Assembly (NCBI GenBank): GCA_005880755.1
Contig: VBGV01000047.1
Span: 1-10,874 of the forward strand
From: Chloroflexota bacterium
GTDB taxonomy: Bacteria; Chloroflexota; Dormibacteria; Dormibacterales; Dormibacteraceae
DNA: 10,874 nt
Reading direction: 5' to 3'
The position numbers and the translations under genes were made by a program. Shown here piece by piece: positions 1 through 5,631 of the stretch (positions are counted from its first letter, which is position 1; every line of letters begins with the position of its first letter). The notes below the pieces were generated by a model. The model worked only from the letters and a program-made list of their open reading frames with translations. It was not told where the DNA came from and did not search any database.

Positions 1-879
1 GCCGAAGATGATGTTGGCGCCGGGGTCGGCCGCCGCGCGCACGATCTCGGCCGCCCTCTGCACCTCCTGCAGGGTGATGTCCTTGCCGGCGGTGATGTTG
101 AAGAGGATGCCCTTGGCGCCGTCGATCGACGTCTCGAGCAGCGGGCTGGAGACGGCCTGCTTGGCGGCGTCCTCGGCCCGGGAGTCACCCGCGCCGTGGC
201 CGATGCCCATCAGCGCTTCGCCGGCGTTCTCCATGATCGCCTTCACGTCGGCGAAGTCGAGGTTGATGACGCCGGGCTGAGTGACCAGGTCGGAGATGCC
301 CTGCACGCCCTGGCGCAGGACGTCGTCCGCCATGCGGAAGGCTTCCTCGAGCGTGGTCTTGGAGCTGGCGACCTGCGCCAGGCGGTCGTTGGGGATGACG
401 ATGAGCGCGTCGACCTGGCCGCGCAGCGCCCTGATCCCTTCCTCCGCGGTGTCGTTGCGGATCCGGCCCTCGAACGAGAACGGCCGCGTGACCACGCCGA
501 TGGTCAGCGCGCCGGCTTCCTTCGCCAGCTCGGCCACGATGGCCGCCGACCCGGTACCGGTGCCGCCGCCCATGCCGGCGGTGATGAACACCATGTCCGA
601 ATCCTGGACGACCGCCGTGAGCTCGGTCCGGCTCTCATCCGCGGCGTCTCGTCCGCGCGTCCAATCGCCGCCCGCGCCCAGGCCGCGAGTGACCTTGTTT
701 CCGATCTGGACCTTGACGTCGGCCTGGCAGCGTTCCAGCGCCTGCTTGTCGGTGTTCACCGCGATGAACTGGACTTTGAGCGCCTTCGAGATCATGCGAT
801 TGACGGCGTTGCCACCGCCACCACCGCAGCCGACGACCTTGATCCGTGCTCGCCCTTCGTGTAACTCGCTCTCTTTCAT
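1..879 (-). CDS. ftsZ: Cell division GTPase FtsZ (N-terminal 293 residues; 3' end beyond the window)
   Basis: Tubulin-like GTPase that polymerises at mid-cell into the Z ring and recruits the divisome; here it would be membrane-anchored through FtsA. Visible in order: Rossmann-type start IKVVGCGGGGGNAVNRMI (residues 13-30), FIAVNTD (38-44), the tubulin signature GGGTGTG (104-110), VVTRPFSFEG, VIPNDRL, and the T7 loop NLDFAD (206-211), whose D208 and D211 are the catalytic aspartates contributed to the neighbouring subunit. The reading ends at PGANIIFG, so the last part of the GTPase C-terminal domain, the linker and the C-terminal binding peptide are missing from the window. The T3 loop reads GAGGDWTRG where most FtsZ have GAG(G/A)NPxxG. 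The ATG at 879 gives the usual 12-residue N-terminal lead. An in-frame ATG at 918 would add 13 residues but has no Shine-Dalgarno sequence. The gene lies 70 nt downstream of ftsA. Identity is certain; the start is fairly sure. Confidence 0.98.
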   Translation of the reverse strand, partial: MKESELHEGRARIKVVGCGGGGGNAVNRMISKALKVQFIAVNTDKQALERCQADVKVQIGNKVTRGLGAGGDWTRGRDAADESRTELTAVVQDSDMVFITAGMGGGTGTGSAAIVAELAKEAGALTIGVVTRPFSFEGRIRNDTAEEGIRALRGQVDALIVIPNDRLAQVASSKTTLEEAFRMADDVLRQGVQGISDLVTQPGVINLDFADVKAIMENAGEALMGIGHGAGDSRAEDAAKQAVSSPLLETSIDGAKGILFNITAGKDITLQEVQRAAEIVRAAADPGANIIFG

Positions 880-900
880 GACGATCAGGTGATCCTCCTT
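880..900 (-). promoter_or_regulatory. ftsZ ribosome binding site, unusually distant
   Basis: On the minus strand a perfect AAGGAGG (900-894) lies 14 nt before the chosen ATG (879-877), longer than the usual 5-10 nt. The intervening bases include an in-frame CTG (888-886) 5 nt after the Shine-Dalgarno sequence, so a CTG start giving a three-residue longer protein is possible. The rest of the 70-nt ftsA-ftsZ gap (901-949) holds no other signal that I recognise. Confidence 0.6.
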
Positions 901-949
901 CCTATGTGCTCTGGCCATGGCGAGCTCAAGCTGGTTTTTGGTGTGTTCT

Positions 950-2182
950 CTAGAAAAAATCGCGCAGCCACCTCACTGTTTTTTGATACGTGATGCCGAA
1001 CGTGACGGTGTGGTGAGTGTCGCTGTGGTCTGTGCGCGCATGCGCCCCCCACTTCACCAACCCACACGCAACCGCAAACGACGGTCCGTGTGCCTTGTCC
1101 GCGAGGCCGACCAAGCCGAGCGGGTGCCCAAGTCGAGCTGATGCGTTGAACACCGACTGCGCGGCGTCCATCGTGCCCATCAGCCGCGACCCGCCGCCTG
1201 CCACCACCACCCCCGCCGGGAGGAGCTGGTCGAAGCCGGTCTTGCGCACCTCCTCGCGTGCCATCTGGAAGATCTCGACCATGCGCGGGCCGATGATCTC
1301 GGCGAGGAACTTCCGCGGCAGCGCCTGGATCCTGTCGCCGCCGACCTGCCGGACCTCGACCTTCTCCGCCTGGTCGATCACGTCGGGCACCGCGTGGCCG
1401 TAGTTGAGCTTCAAGTTCTCGGCCTCGTCGAGCGTCGTGCGCAGGCCGATCGCGATGTCGCTCGTGACGTGGTTGCCGCCGACCGGCAGCACGGCGAGAT
1501 GTCGCGCGCTGCCCTCGTTGTAGACGACGACGTTGGTCGTGCCCGCGCCGATCTCGATCAGGCAGACGCCGAGCTCGATCTCCTGCGCGGTCAGCACGCC
1601 CTCGCCCGCGGCGAGGCCGGCGCATGCGACGTCTTCGACGTCGAAGCCCGCGCCGTGGACGCATTTGATGACGTTCTGGACGGCGGTCTGGGCGCCGGTG
1701 ACGATATTGGTCTCCACCTCCAGGCGGTGACCGGTCATGCCGACGGCGTCTCTGACGCCGTCCTGCCCGTCGACGGTGTAGGCCCGCGGGATGACGTGAA
1801 TGACCTGGCGGTCGCTCGCGACGCTGATGGCCCGGCTCGCCTCGACCACGCGGTGGACGTCGTCGTCGCCGATCTCGTGGTCGGGGTGGGCGACCGCAAC
1901 CACGCCTGTGGAGTTCTGGCTCCAGGTGTGGGTGCCGCCGAGCGAGACAACGACCGACTCGATGCGCTGGCCGGCCATCCGCTCCGCGGCAACCGCCGCG
2001 GCCTGGATGGCGGAGATGGTCTTTTCGAGGTTGACGACCACGCCTTTGCGCAGGCCGTCGGAGGGCACCTCGCCCACGCCGAGGATCGTCACGGGACCAC
2101 CCGGTTCGTCAGACTCCGCGATGACGACCGCGACCCGGGATGTACCCAGGTCGAGACCGACGGTTTTCTTCCGCCGCGACAA
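950..2182 (-). CDS. ftsA: Cell division protein FtsA (actin-like Z-ring membrane anchor)
   Basis: Actin/Hsp70-superfamily ATPase that tethers FtsZ filaments to the inner face of the membrane and signals to later divisome proteins. The 410 residues match a typical FtsA. Visible: phosphate-1 motif GLDLGTSRVAVVIAE (9-23); FtsA-specific 1C region (about 85-165) with VIHVIPRAYTVDGQ; phosphate-2 motif EIGAGTTNVVVY (210-221); GGNHVTSDIAIGL (235-247); adenosine motif GVVVAGGGSRLMG (324-336); and a C-terminal amphipathic segment KTVRWLRDFF (401-410), the expected membrane-targeting helix. The start is TTG (2182-2180). No ATG or GTG lies nearby in frame, and starting later would remove the phosphate-1 loop. 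The gene is preceded by a 221-nt gap after sbp and followed by ftsZ 70 nt later, so ftsA and ftsZ probably form one transcription unit. Identity is certain; the start codon is likely but uncommon. Confidence 0.97.
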   Translation of the reverse strand: MSRRKKTVGLDLGTSRVAVVIAESDEPGGPVTILGVGEVPSDGLRKGVVVNLEKTISAIQAAAVAAERMAGQRIESVVVSLGGTHTWSQNSTGVVAVAHPDHEIGDDDVHRVVEASRAISVASDRQVIHVIPRAYTVDGQDGVRDAVGMTGHRLEVETNIVTGAQTAVQNVIKCVHGAGFDVEDVACAGLAAGEGVLTAQEIELGVCLIEIGAGTTNVVVYNEGSARHLAVLPVGGNHVTSDIAIGLRTTLDEAENLKLNYGHAVPDVIDQAEKVEVRQVGGDRIQALPRKFLAEIIGPRMVEIFQMAREEVRKTGFDQLLPAGVVVAGGGSRLMGTMDAAQSVFNASARLGHPLGLVGLADKAHGPSFAVACGLVKWGAHARTDHSDTHHTVTFGITYQKTVRWLRDFF

Positions 2183-2197
2183 AACTGTGCTGGAACG

Positions 2198-2203
2198 CCT
2201 CCT
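2198..2203 (-). promoter_or_regulatory. ftsA ribosome binding site, unusually distant
   Basis: The minus strand reads AGGAGG at 2203-2198, 15 nt before the TTG start of ftsA (2182-2180). It is the only purine-rich match upstream. The in-frame codons between it and the TTG are CGT TCC AGC ACA GTT, none of them a usual start. The combination of a TTG start and long spacing suggests weak or regulated initiation. Confidence 0.5.
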
Positions 2204-2236
2204 GGAACGTGTGGATGTTGAGGGCGGGTTGGCGGA

Positions 2237-2242
2237 AGTATA
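2237..2242 (-). promoter_or_regulatory. Candidate -10 box of an ftsA/ftsZ promoter
   Basis: The minus strand reads TATACT at 2242-2237, an isolated A/T-rich hexamer close to the sigma-70 consensus TATAAT in a GC-rich gap. No good -35 is visible at 16-18 nt upstream (the bases there are CCCCGC), so activation by a bound protein may be needed. Transcription would begin near 2230, giving a leader of about 48 nt before the TTG. This is a sequence match only. Confidence 0.35.
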
Positions 2243-2261
2243 TCGGCTCCCGGCGTGTTGC

Positions 2262-2312
2262 GGGGCTAGATTTTGTGGTTCGGTCCGCGGATGGGTCTAG
2301 GCCTTGTGGTGG
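2262..2312. repeat. Pair of imperfect direct repeats upstream of ftsA
   Basis: On the plus strand, GGGGCTAGATTTTGTGGTT at 2262-2280 and GGGTCTAGGCCTTGTGGTG from 2293 share 14 of 19 bases and start 31 bp apart, about three helical turns. They lie just upstream of the candidate ftsA -10 box. Such spacing would suit a protein binding one face of the DNA. They could equally be internal parts of a dispersed repeat. Confidence 0.4.
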
Positions 2313-2351
2313 TTGCCCGTCCCCGACCGACCCAGCCAGTCGCCCCCATCC

Positions 2352-2376
2352 GACCGGGCCGCTTCGCGGCCGGGTC
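2352..2376 (-). terminator. GC-rich hairpin 2 after sbp (possible terminator or palindromic repeat)
   Basis: An inverted repeat of 11 bp with one mismatch (2352-2362 against 2366-2376). On the minus strand the loop is GAA closed by C-G, giving the very stable GCGAAGC hairpin end. No T-run follows on the minus strand, so it is not a classical intrinsic terminator. It could slow polymerase, stabilise the upstream mRNA 3' end, or be one arm of a dispersed palindromic element. Confidence 0.5.
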
Positions 2377-2377
2377 A

Positions 2378-2400
2378 CCTTCCCCAGCGAGTGGGGAAGG
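2378..2400 (-). terminator. Hairpin 1 after sbp (possible terminator or palindromic repeat)
   Basis: A perfect 9-bp inverted repeat, CCTTCCCCA with TGGGGAAGG, and a 5-nt loop, starting 3 nt after the sbp TAG and one base before the second hairpin. There is no following T-run on either strand. Tandem palindromes directly behind a stop codon are typical of REP-like elements in GC-rich genomes, and are also seen as T-run-less terminators. Confidence 0.5.
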
Positions 2401-2403
2401 GAA

Positions 2404-2736
2404 CTACAGGTAGTGCCGGCGGATGGCGCCCAGGTTGTTGAAGATCCGGACGCCGAAGGCAACGATCGCGGCGATCGACAGGTCGACGCCCAGCTTGTCG
2501 CCGAAATAGGTCAGGCCTCCGGCCAGCGTCATGTTGGTGATCAGTCCGCTGAAGAACACGCGCGGCTCGAACGTGCCGGCGATGTATGCCTTCAACGCGC
2601 CGAAGATCGAGTCGAGCGCCGCCAGCAGGGCGACCGCCGTGTAGCGGGCGTAGGTGATCGGGATCGTGACCGGCGAGAGCAGCCCCAGAATCACGCCGAG
2701 GATCGCAAAGGCGACCGCGATGACGATTACTTGCAT
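2404..2736 (-). CDS. sbp: Small basic protein Sbp, DUF1290 membrane protein
   Basis: A 110-residue integral membrane protein of the DUF1290/Sbp family. The biochemical role is not established, but genes of the family sit in division clusters or beside division genes in Bacillus-type Firmicutes and Actinobacteria. It has hydrophobic segments at about 2-21, 33-54, 60-80 and 85-100, and the family signature is clear: PRVFFSGLITNMTLAGGL (58-75) followed by YFGDKLGVDL and GVRIFNNLGAIRR (95-107). The ATG overlaps the end of ftsQ by 10 nt (ATGCAAGTAA) and has no Shine-Dalgarno sequence, so translation is probably coupled to ftsQ. The DUF881 genes ylxW and ylxX, which stand between divIB and sbp in Bacillus, are absent. 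Family assignment is sure; function is unknown. Confidence 0.93.
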   Translation of the reverse strand: MQVIVIAVAFAILGVILGLLSPVTIPITYARYTAVALLAALDSIFGALKAYIAGTFEPRVFFSGLITNMTLAGGLTYFGDKLGVDLSIAAIVAFGVRIFNNLGAIRRHYL

Positions 2737-3647
2737 GGACTAGGGGGCGCGGGCGTGGCCGGCGCGGGCGTGGCCGGCGCGGCGGGCGGCCTCGATTTGT
2801 AACCGACCGCGGGCTCGACCGGGTTCATCACGTTGACGTATGCGAGGTCCGGAGAGTTGTAGTTGACGTCGCCGGCGATCGCCTTCAGCGCGGTCAGCTT
2901 GTCACGCAGCGTCGCGAACTCCTCAGGCGTCAGCACGCGGCCAAAGTAAACCTTCCAGCCGCGCTTGGCCACCAGAGTCAGGTCGCCGCACGAATCGAAG
3001 ATGAAGCCTGCGACGTCCTGGCCGACGAGGGTGGGAAATACGCGCTGCATGTTCACCAGCGCGGTCAGCAGCTGCGGGTCGAGCGCGCGGTCGCCCACCC
3101 GCGGGTCGTTGCCCGCAGGTCCCTGCACGTCGACCAGTCCGCCAGGCGTGGAGATCGTGCCGAGCACGATCGCCTGGCTGGAGAGCAGGAACAGCTTGGT
3201 CGACGGGCCTGCGTGGTAGGACGCGACAGGCTCCCACTCGCTGACCTGCACCACGACTGTCCCGGGAAGCTGAGGCTGCACGGTCGCGGCGCGAATCCAG
3301 ACCTGGTTGAGCAGTCGCTGCTGGGCCGACTCGCCGTCGACCGAGAGGACCGATCCGTCACCGGAAAGCCCGGCGGCATGGGCCACCTGGCTCGACGACA
3401 TGTGGCGCGCGCCGGTCACCTGCACGTTGTGCACGGTCAGGGCCGGGCCGAACCAGAGCCAGGCCAGGAGCCCGATCTCGATTCCTGCGGCCACGCCCGC
3501 GAGAGCTCGCCGAATCCAGTGCACGTCCGGTTCGCGCAGCGCTCGTTCCGAGCGCGTCCACACCTGGCCGCGCAGCGGTTCCGTGCGCTCCAGACCGTTG
3601 GGCCAGGGTGCGCGGGGGAGGACGGAGCTGCGACGGCGAAACTTCAT
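2727..3647 (-). CDS. ftsQ: Cell division protein FtsQ/DivIB (POTRA domain)
   Basis: A bitopic membrane protein of the FtsQ-FtsL-FtsB (DivIB-DivIC-FtsL) complex that links the Z ring to septal peptidoglycan synthesis. It has 306 residues: a basic cytoplasmic N-terminus (MKFRRRSS...), one membrane span at about 48-67 (GVAAGIEIGLLAWLWFG), a POTRA domain at 70-140 beginning LTVHNVQVTGARHMSSSQV and containing VWIRAATVQPQLPGTVVVQV, then the FtsQ/DivIB beta domain to about 275. The C-terminus is a Pro/Ala/Thr-rich tail (287-304) partly made by a 15-bp tandem duplication. The ATG at 3647 overlaps the ddl stop as ATGA; the open frame extends further upstream only as read-through of ddl in another frame. 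Sequence conservation in this family is low, but topology, POTRA and position between ddl and ftsA make the call firm. Confidence 0.95.
   Translation of the reverse strand: MKFRRRSSVLPRAPWPNGLERTEPLRGQVWTRSERALREPDVHWIRRALAGVAAGIEIGLLAWLWFGPALTVHNVQVTGARHMSSSQVAHAAGLSGDGSVLSVDGESAQQRLLNQVWIRAATVQPQLPGTVVVQVSEWEPVASYHAGPSTKLFLLSSQAIVLGTISTPGGLVDVQGPAGNDPRVGDRALDPQLLTALVNMQRVFPTLVGQDVAGFIFDSCGDLTLVAKRGWKVYFGRVLTPEEFATLRDKLTALKAIAGDVNYNSPDLAYVNVMNPVEPAVGYKSRPPAAPATPAPATPAPPSPCK
2746..2775. repeat. 15-bp tandem duplication at the ftsQ 3' end
   Basis: GGCGCGGGCGTGGCC occurs twice back to back (2746-2760 and 2761-2775). It encodes the repeated PATPA/PAPATPAP portion of the FtsQ tail and is in frame (5 codons), so copy number changes would only lengthen or shorten the tail. 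Confidence 0.9.
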
Positions 3648-4597
3648 AAGGCGGGCGGTCCGACGTGGCGGTCGTGGCGGCCCACCGCGTGGTCGACCAG
3701 TCGCTGGCACAGCTCGTCGAACGCGATACCCGCGGCACGGGCGGCGTCCGGCAGCAGTGAGAGCTCGGTGAGGCCCGGCACCGTGTTCACCTCCAGCACC
3801 CAGGGCGTGCCCGCCGCGTCGACGATGATGTCGACGCGCGCCATGCCTGAGCAACCGAGCTCGCTGAAGGCGCGGGCCGCGGTTTCCGATGCCGCGGTCC
3901 TCGCGGCCTCCGGGATCCGGGCCGGGATGATGTGGTGCGATTTGCCGGCGGTGTATTTGGCGTCGTAGTCGTAAAGGGGGTTCTCGCTGACGATCTCGAG
4001 CGTCGGCAGGACCTGCATCTCGGGCGTCGCGAGCACGCCGATCGTGATCTCGGTCCCCGAGGCGAACCGCTGCACCAGGACTCGCCGGTCGTAGCGCCCG
4101 GCGAGGACGAGCCCGCTGGCGACAGCGTCTGCGTCTTTGGCGATCGTCAGACCGATGGTCGATCCTTCCCGCACCGGTTTCACCACGAGCGGAAGGCCGA
4201 ACCGCGAGACGAGGCGTTCGACGACCTCAGCGGCGACACCGTGTGTCATCTCGAGCTCTTCGAACTCGGGCACGTGGAGCCCGATCGCCGCCAGGATCTT
4301 GCCCGCGCGCGCCTTGTCCATGCAAAGGGCCGAGGCGAGCACGCCCGAACCCGTGTACGGCAAACCGAGGAGCTCCAGCATTCCCTGTACGGTGCCGTCC
4401 TCGCCGAGACGGCCGTGCAAGGCGTTGAAAACGCACTCGAACCGGCCGTCGCGCAAGACGTCCCACGTGCGGGCGTCGAGGTCGACGGGGGTGACGTCGT
4501 GACCGCGCCCGCGCAGCGCCCTGGCGACCTGCTCGCCGGAACGCAGCGAGACCTCGCGTTCCGCGGACTTGCCTCCACGAAGAACCGCCAGCTTCAT
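3644..4597 (-). CDS. ddl: D-alanine--D-alanine ligase
   Basis: ATP-grasp enzyme that joins two D-Ala to make the dipeptide added by MurF to the UDP-MurNAc-tripeptide. It has 317 residues, the usual length. Visible: GGKSAEREVSL (8-18) with the substrate-binding Glu, HGRLGEDGTVQG (61-72), YTGSGVLASALCMDK (81-95), KPVREGSTIGL (140-150), YDYDAKY (209-215), RVDIIVD with metal ligand D256, and EVNTVPGLTELS with metal ligands E269 and N271. The final Tyr of YDYDAKY matches E. coli DdlB Tyr216, typical of D-Ala-D-Ala rather than D-Ala-D-Lac ligases, so the vancomycin-sensitive type of stem peptide is expected. The ATG overlaps the murB stop as ATGA and the stop overlaps the ftsQ ATG as ATGA. Confidence 0.97.
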   Translation of the reverse strand: MKLAVLRGGKSAEREVSLRSGEQVARALRGRGHDVTPVDLDARTWDVLRDGRFECVFNALHGRLGEDGTVQGMLELLGLPYTGSGVLASALCMDKARAGKILAAIGLHVPEFEELEMTHGVAAEVVERLVSRFGLPLVVKPVREGSTIGLTIAKDADAVASGLVLAGRYDRRVLVQRFASGTEITIGVLATPEMQVLPTLEIVSENPLYDYDAKYTAGKSHHIIPARIPEAARTAASETAARAFSELGCSGMARVDIIVDAAGTPWVLEVNTVPGLTELSLLPDAARAAGIAFDELCQRLVDHAVGRHDRHVGPPAL

Positions 4598-5511
4598 TTC
4601 CAGCGGCCCACCATCTCGACCTCGGGCTCGATCTGGATGCCAAACCGCCGCTTGACCTCGGCCATCACGCGCTCGATGAGGCGGAGCACATCGGAGGCCT
4701 TGGCGCCGCCTTCGTTGACGATGAAGTTGCCGTGCAGCGTGGAGATGACGGCCGCGCCCTCGCGCGCTCCTTTGAGCCCTGCGGCCTGGACCAGCCGGCC
4801 GGCTGAATCTCCAGGAGGATTCTTGAAGACGCTGCCACAGTTCTTGGTCTTGATGGGCTGCGTCTCGTTCCGCTCGCGCGTGAGCTTGGCCATCATCTGC
4901 CTCGCCTCCTCCCCATCTCCACGTGCGAGATGCACCGTCGCGCTCAGGACCAGTCCTCCTTGGAGCGCACCGTCGCGCAGCGCCGAGGTGCGGTAGCCGA
5001 GCTTCAGAGCGGCGGCATTCCACGTCTGCTTGCCGGTGCCTGCCATGTAGCCCTCGACCTCGACGAGCACCTCGCGGATCTCCTTGCCCCAGCAGCCGGC
5101 GTTCTGGTAGATCGCGCCGCCGACGGTCCCAGGCACGCCGATCGCGAACTCGAAACCGCGCAGGTTCGCGTCCGCGGCGATTCGAGCGAGACGCATCATC
5201 TTCAGGCCGGCCGCGGCGCGCACGCGAGTGCCGGCGATCTCGTGCTCGCGATTGACCACCCGCACGACCAGCCCTTCGACTCCACGGTCGGCGATCAGCA
5301 GGTTCGTTCCGGCGCCGAGGAGGAAGTAAGGAATGTCTCGCGACGCGCAGCCGTCGATCGCCTTCTCGATCGCCTCGGCCCGCGCCAGCTCGACCAGGAA
5401 ATCGGCCGGACCGCCGATGCCGAAGGAAGTGCGCGATGCCAGCGCCTCGTCTTCCTTGACGCCGGGCTGCTCTCGCAGCCAGGCGAGGTTAGATTTTGTT
5501 CTCCAGCTCAT
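4594..5511 (-). CDS. murB: UDP-N-acetylenolpyruvoylglucosamine reductase MurB
   Basis: FAD/NADPH enzyme that reduces UDP-GlcNAc-enolpyruvate to UDP-MurNAc. It has 305 residues. The FAD-binding parts are RTSFGIGGPADFLVEL (27-42), LGAGTNLLIADRG (65-77) and GFEFAIGVPGTVGGAIYQNAG (119-139). Catalytic residues of the family are visible as R174 in LGYRTS, S227 in NCGSVFKNP and E297 in EPEVEM. The compact GSVFKNP form is the type II enzyme found in Gram-positives and many other phyla. The ATG at 5511 is preceded by GGAGG 10 nt upstream (5526-5522) and gives the normal N-terminal lead. An in-frame TTG at 5604 would add 31 residues encoded by hairpin DNA and is rejected. The first eight codons are a near copy of the end of murC, see the direct repeat at 5489-5512 and 5632-5655. 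Confidence 0.96.
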   Translation of the reverse strand: MSWRTKSNLAWLREQPGVKEDEALASRTSFGIGGPADFLVELARAEAIEKAIDGCASRDIPYFLLGAGTNLLIADRGVEGLVVRVVNREHEIAGTRVRAAAGLKMMRLARIAADANLRGFEFAIGVPGTVGGAIYQNAGCWGKEIREVLVEVEGYMAGTGKQTWNAAALKLGYRTSALRDGALQGGLVLSATVHLARGDGEEARQMMAKLTRERNETQPIKTKNCGSVFKNPPGDSAGRLVQAAGLKGAREGAAVISTLHGNFIVNEGGAKASDVLRLIERVMAEVKRRFGIQIEPEVEMVGRWK

Positions 5512-5512
5512 C
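5489..5512. repeat. 24-bp imperfect direct repeat, copy in the murB start
   Basis: Matches 5632-5655 at 21 of 24 positions; the first 11 bases, TTAGATTTTGT, are identical. On the minus strand this copy encodes the murB start, ATG AGC TGG AGA ACA AAA TCT AA. The other copy, read in the same frame, gives M-T-W-R-T-K-S-N, nearly the same as M-S-W-R-T-K-S-N here. The copies flank 119 bp of structured DNA. Confidence 0.85.
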
Positions 5513-5516
5513 CTTG

Positions 5517-5593
5517 CGGCGCCTCCGCCGGCGTGGCGCGGCTTTGCCGCGCCACGACAGGCAATCTCGTCCACCAGACCGGCGGACGCGCCG
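5517..5593 (-). promoter_or_regulatory. Nested stem-loop covering the murB ribosome binding site
   Basis: In the minus-strand RNA an outer stem pairs 5593-5579 with 5531-5517 (14 of 15 bp). Inside it, a 22-nt stretch is followed by a perfect 11-bp hairpin, CGTGGCGCGGC-AAA-GCCGCGCCACG, that abuts the outer stem. The murB GGAGG (5526-5522) lies in the 3' arm of the outer stem, so the structure could limit murB translation until opened by a ribosome or helicase. Pairing was judged by eye; no folding energy was calculated. Confidence 0.45.
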
Positions 5594-5602
5594 AGGGGGG
5601 CC

Positions 5603-5628
5603 AATGGGGGGATCCTGATCCCCCCATT
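5603..5628 (+). terminator. Hairpin with T-rich tail on the plus strand, just after murC
   Basis: A perfect 11-bp inverted repeat, AATGGGGGGAT-CCTG-ATCCCCCCATT. On the plus strand it is followed by TTCTTTAGATTTT, the layout of an intrinsic terminator for antisense transcription entering murC. On the minus (coding) strand it is followed by GGCCCCCC, so it would not terminate the operon transcript in the classical way. It starts 3 nt after the murC stop. Confidence 0.45.
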
Positions 5629-5631
5629 TCT

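Larger units (their letters stand above)
2183..2403 (-). other. sbp-ftsA intergenic region (221 nt)
   Basis: This is the longest non-coding stretch in the window. In transcription order it holds two tandem hairpins directly after the sbp stop (2378-2400 and 2352-2376), an 8-bp inverted repeat (CGGATGGG at 2288-2295 with CCCATCCG at 2345-2352), two copies of a GGGkCTAG...TTGTGGT motif 31 bp apart, the candidate -10 box and the ftsA ribosome binding site. I see no gene remnant of the DUF881 proteins that precede sbp in Bacillus. The arrangement fits a boundary between the mur/ftsQ/sbp transcript and an ftsAZ transcript. Confidence 0.6.
5513..5631 (-). mobile_element. 119-bp structured insert between murC and murB (putative MITE/REP-like element)
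   Basis: Non-coding, bounded by the 24-bp direct repeats. It holds a 15-bp stem with one mismatch (5517-5531 with 5579-5593), a perfect 11-bp hairpin nested directly against it (5532-5542 with 5546-5556), and a perfect 11-bp hairpin (5603-5613 with 5618-5628). There is no transposase gene and no clear terminal inverted repeat, so its mobile nature is inferred from the flanking duplication and palindromes. It supplies the murB Shine-Dalgarno sequence. Confidence 0.45.

Noticed and set aside
880..918. Alternative ftsZ start at ATG 918
   Set aside because: In frame but without a Shine-Dalgarno sequence, and it would encode across the AAGGAGG; kept only as an alternative.
1394..2221. Plus-strand open frame of 275 codons opposite ftsA
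   Set aside because: Composition mirrors the complement of ftsA codons (Asp/Ala/Val/Arg-rich), with no motif and no ribosome binding site.
2291..2396. TGGG-type repeats as MraZ binding sites
   Set aside because: Several TGGG tetramers occur, but spacing is irregular and they fall inside the palindromes; MraZ sites normally lie upstream of mraZ, outside this window.
5512..5604. 31-residue N-terminal extension of murB from TTG 5604
   Set aside because: It translates hairpin DNA, has no family counterpart, and the ATG at 5511 has a Shine-Dalgarno sequence.
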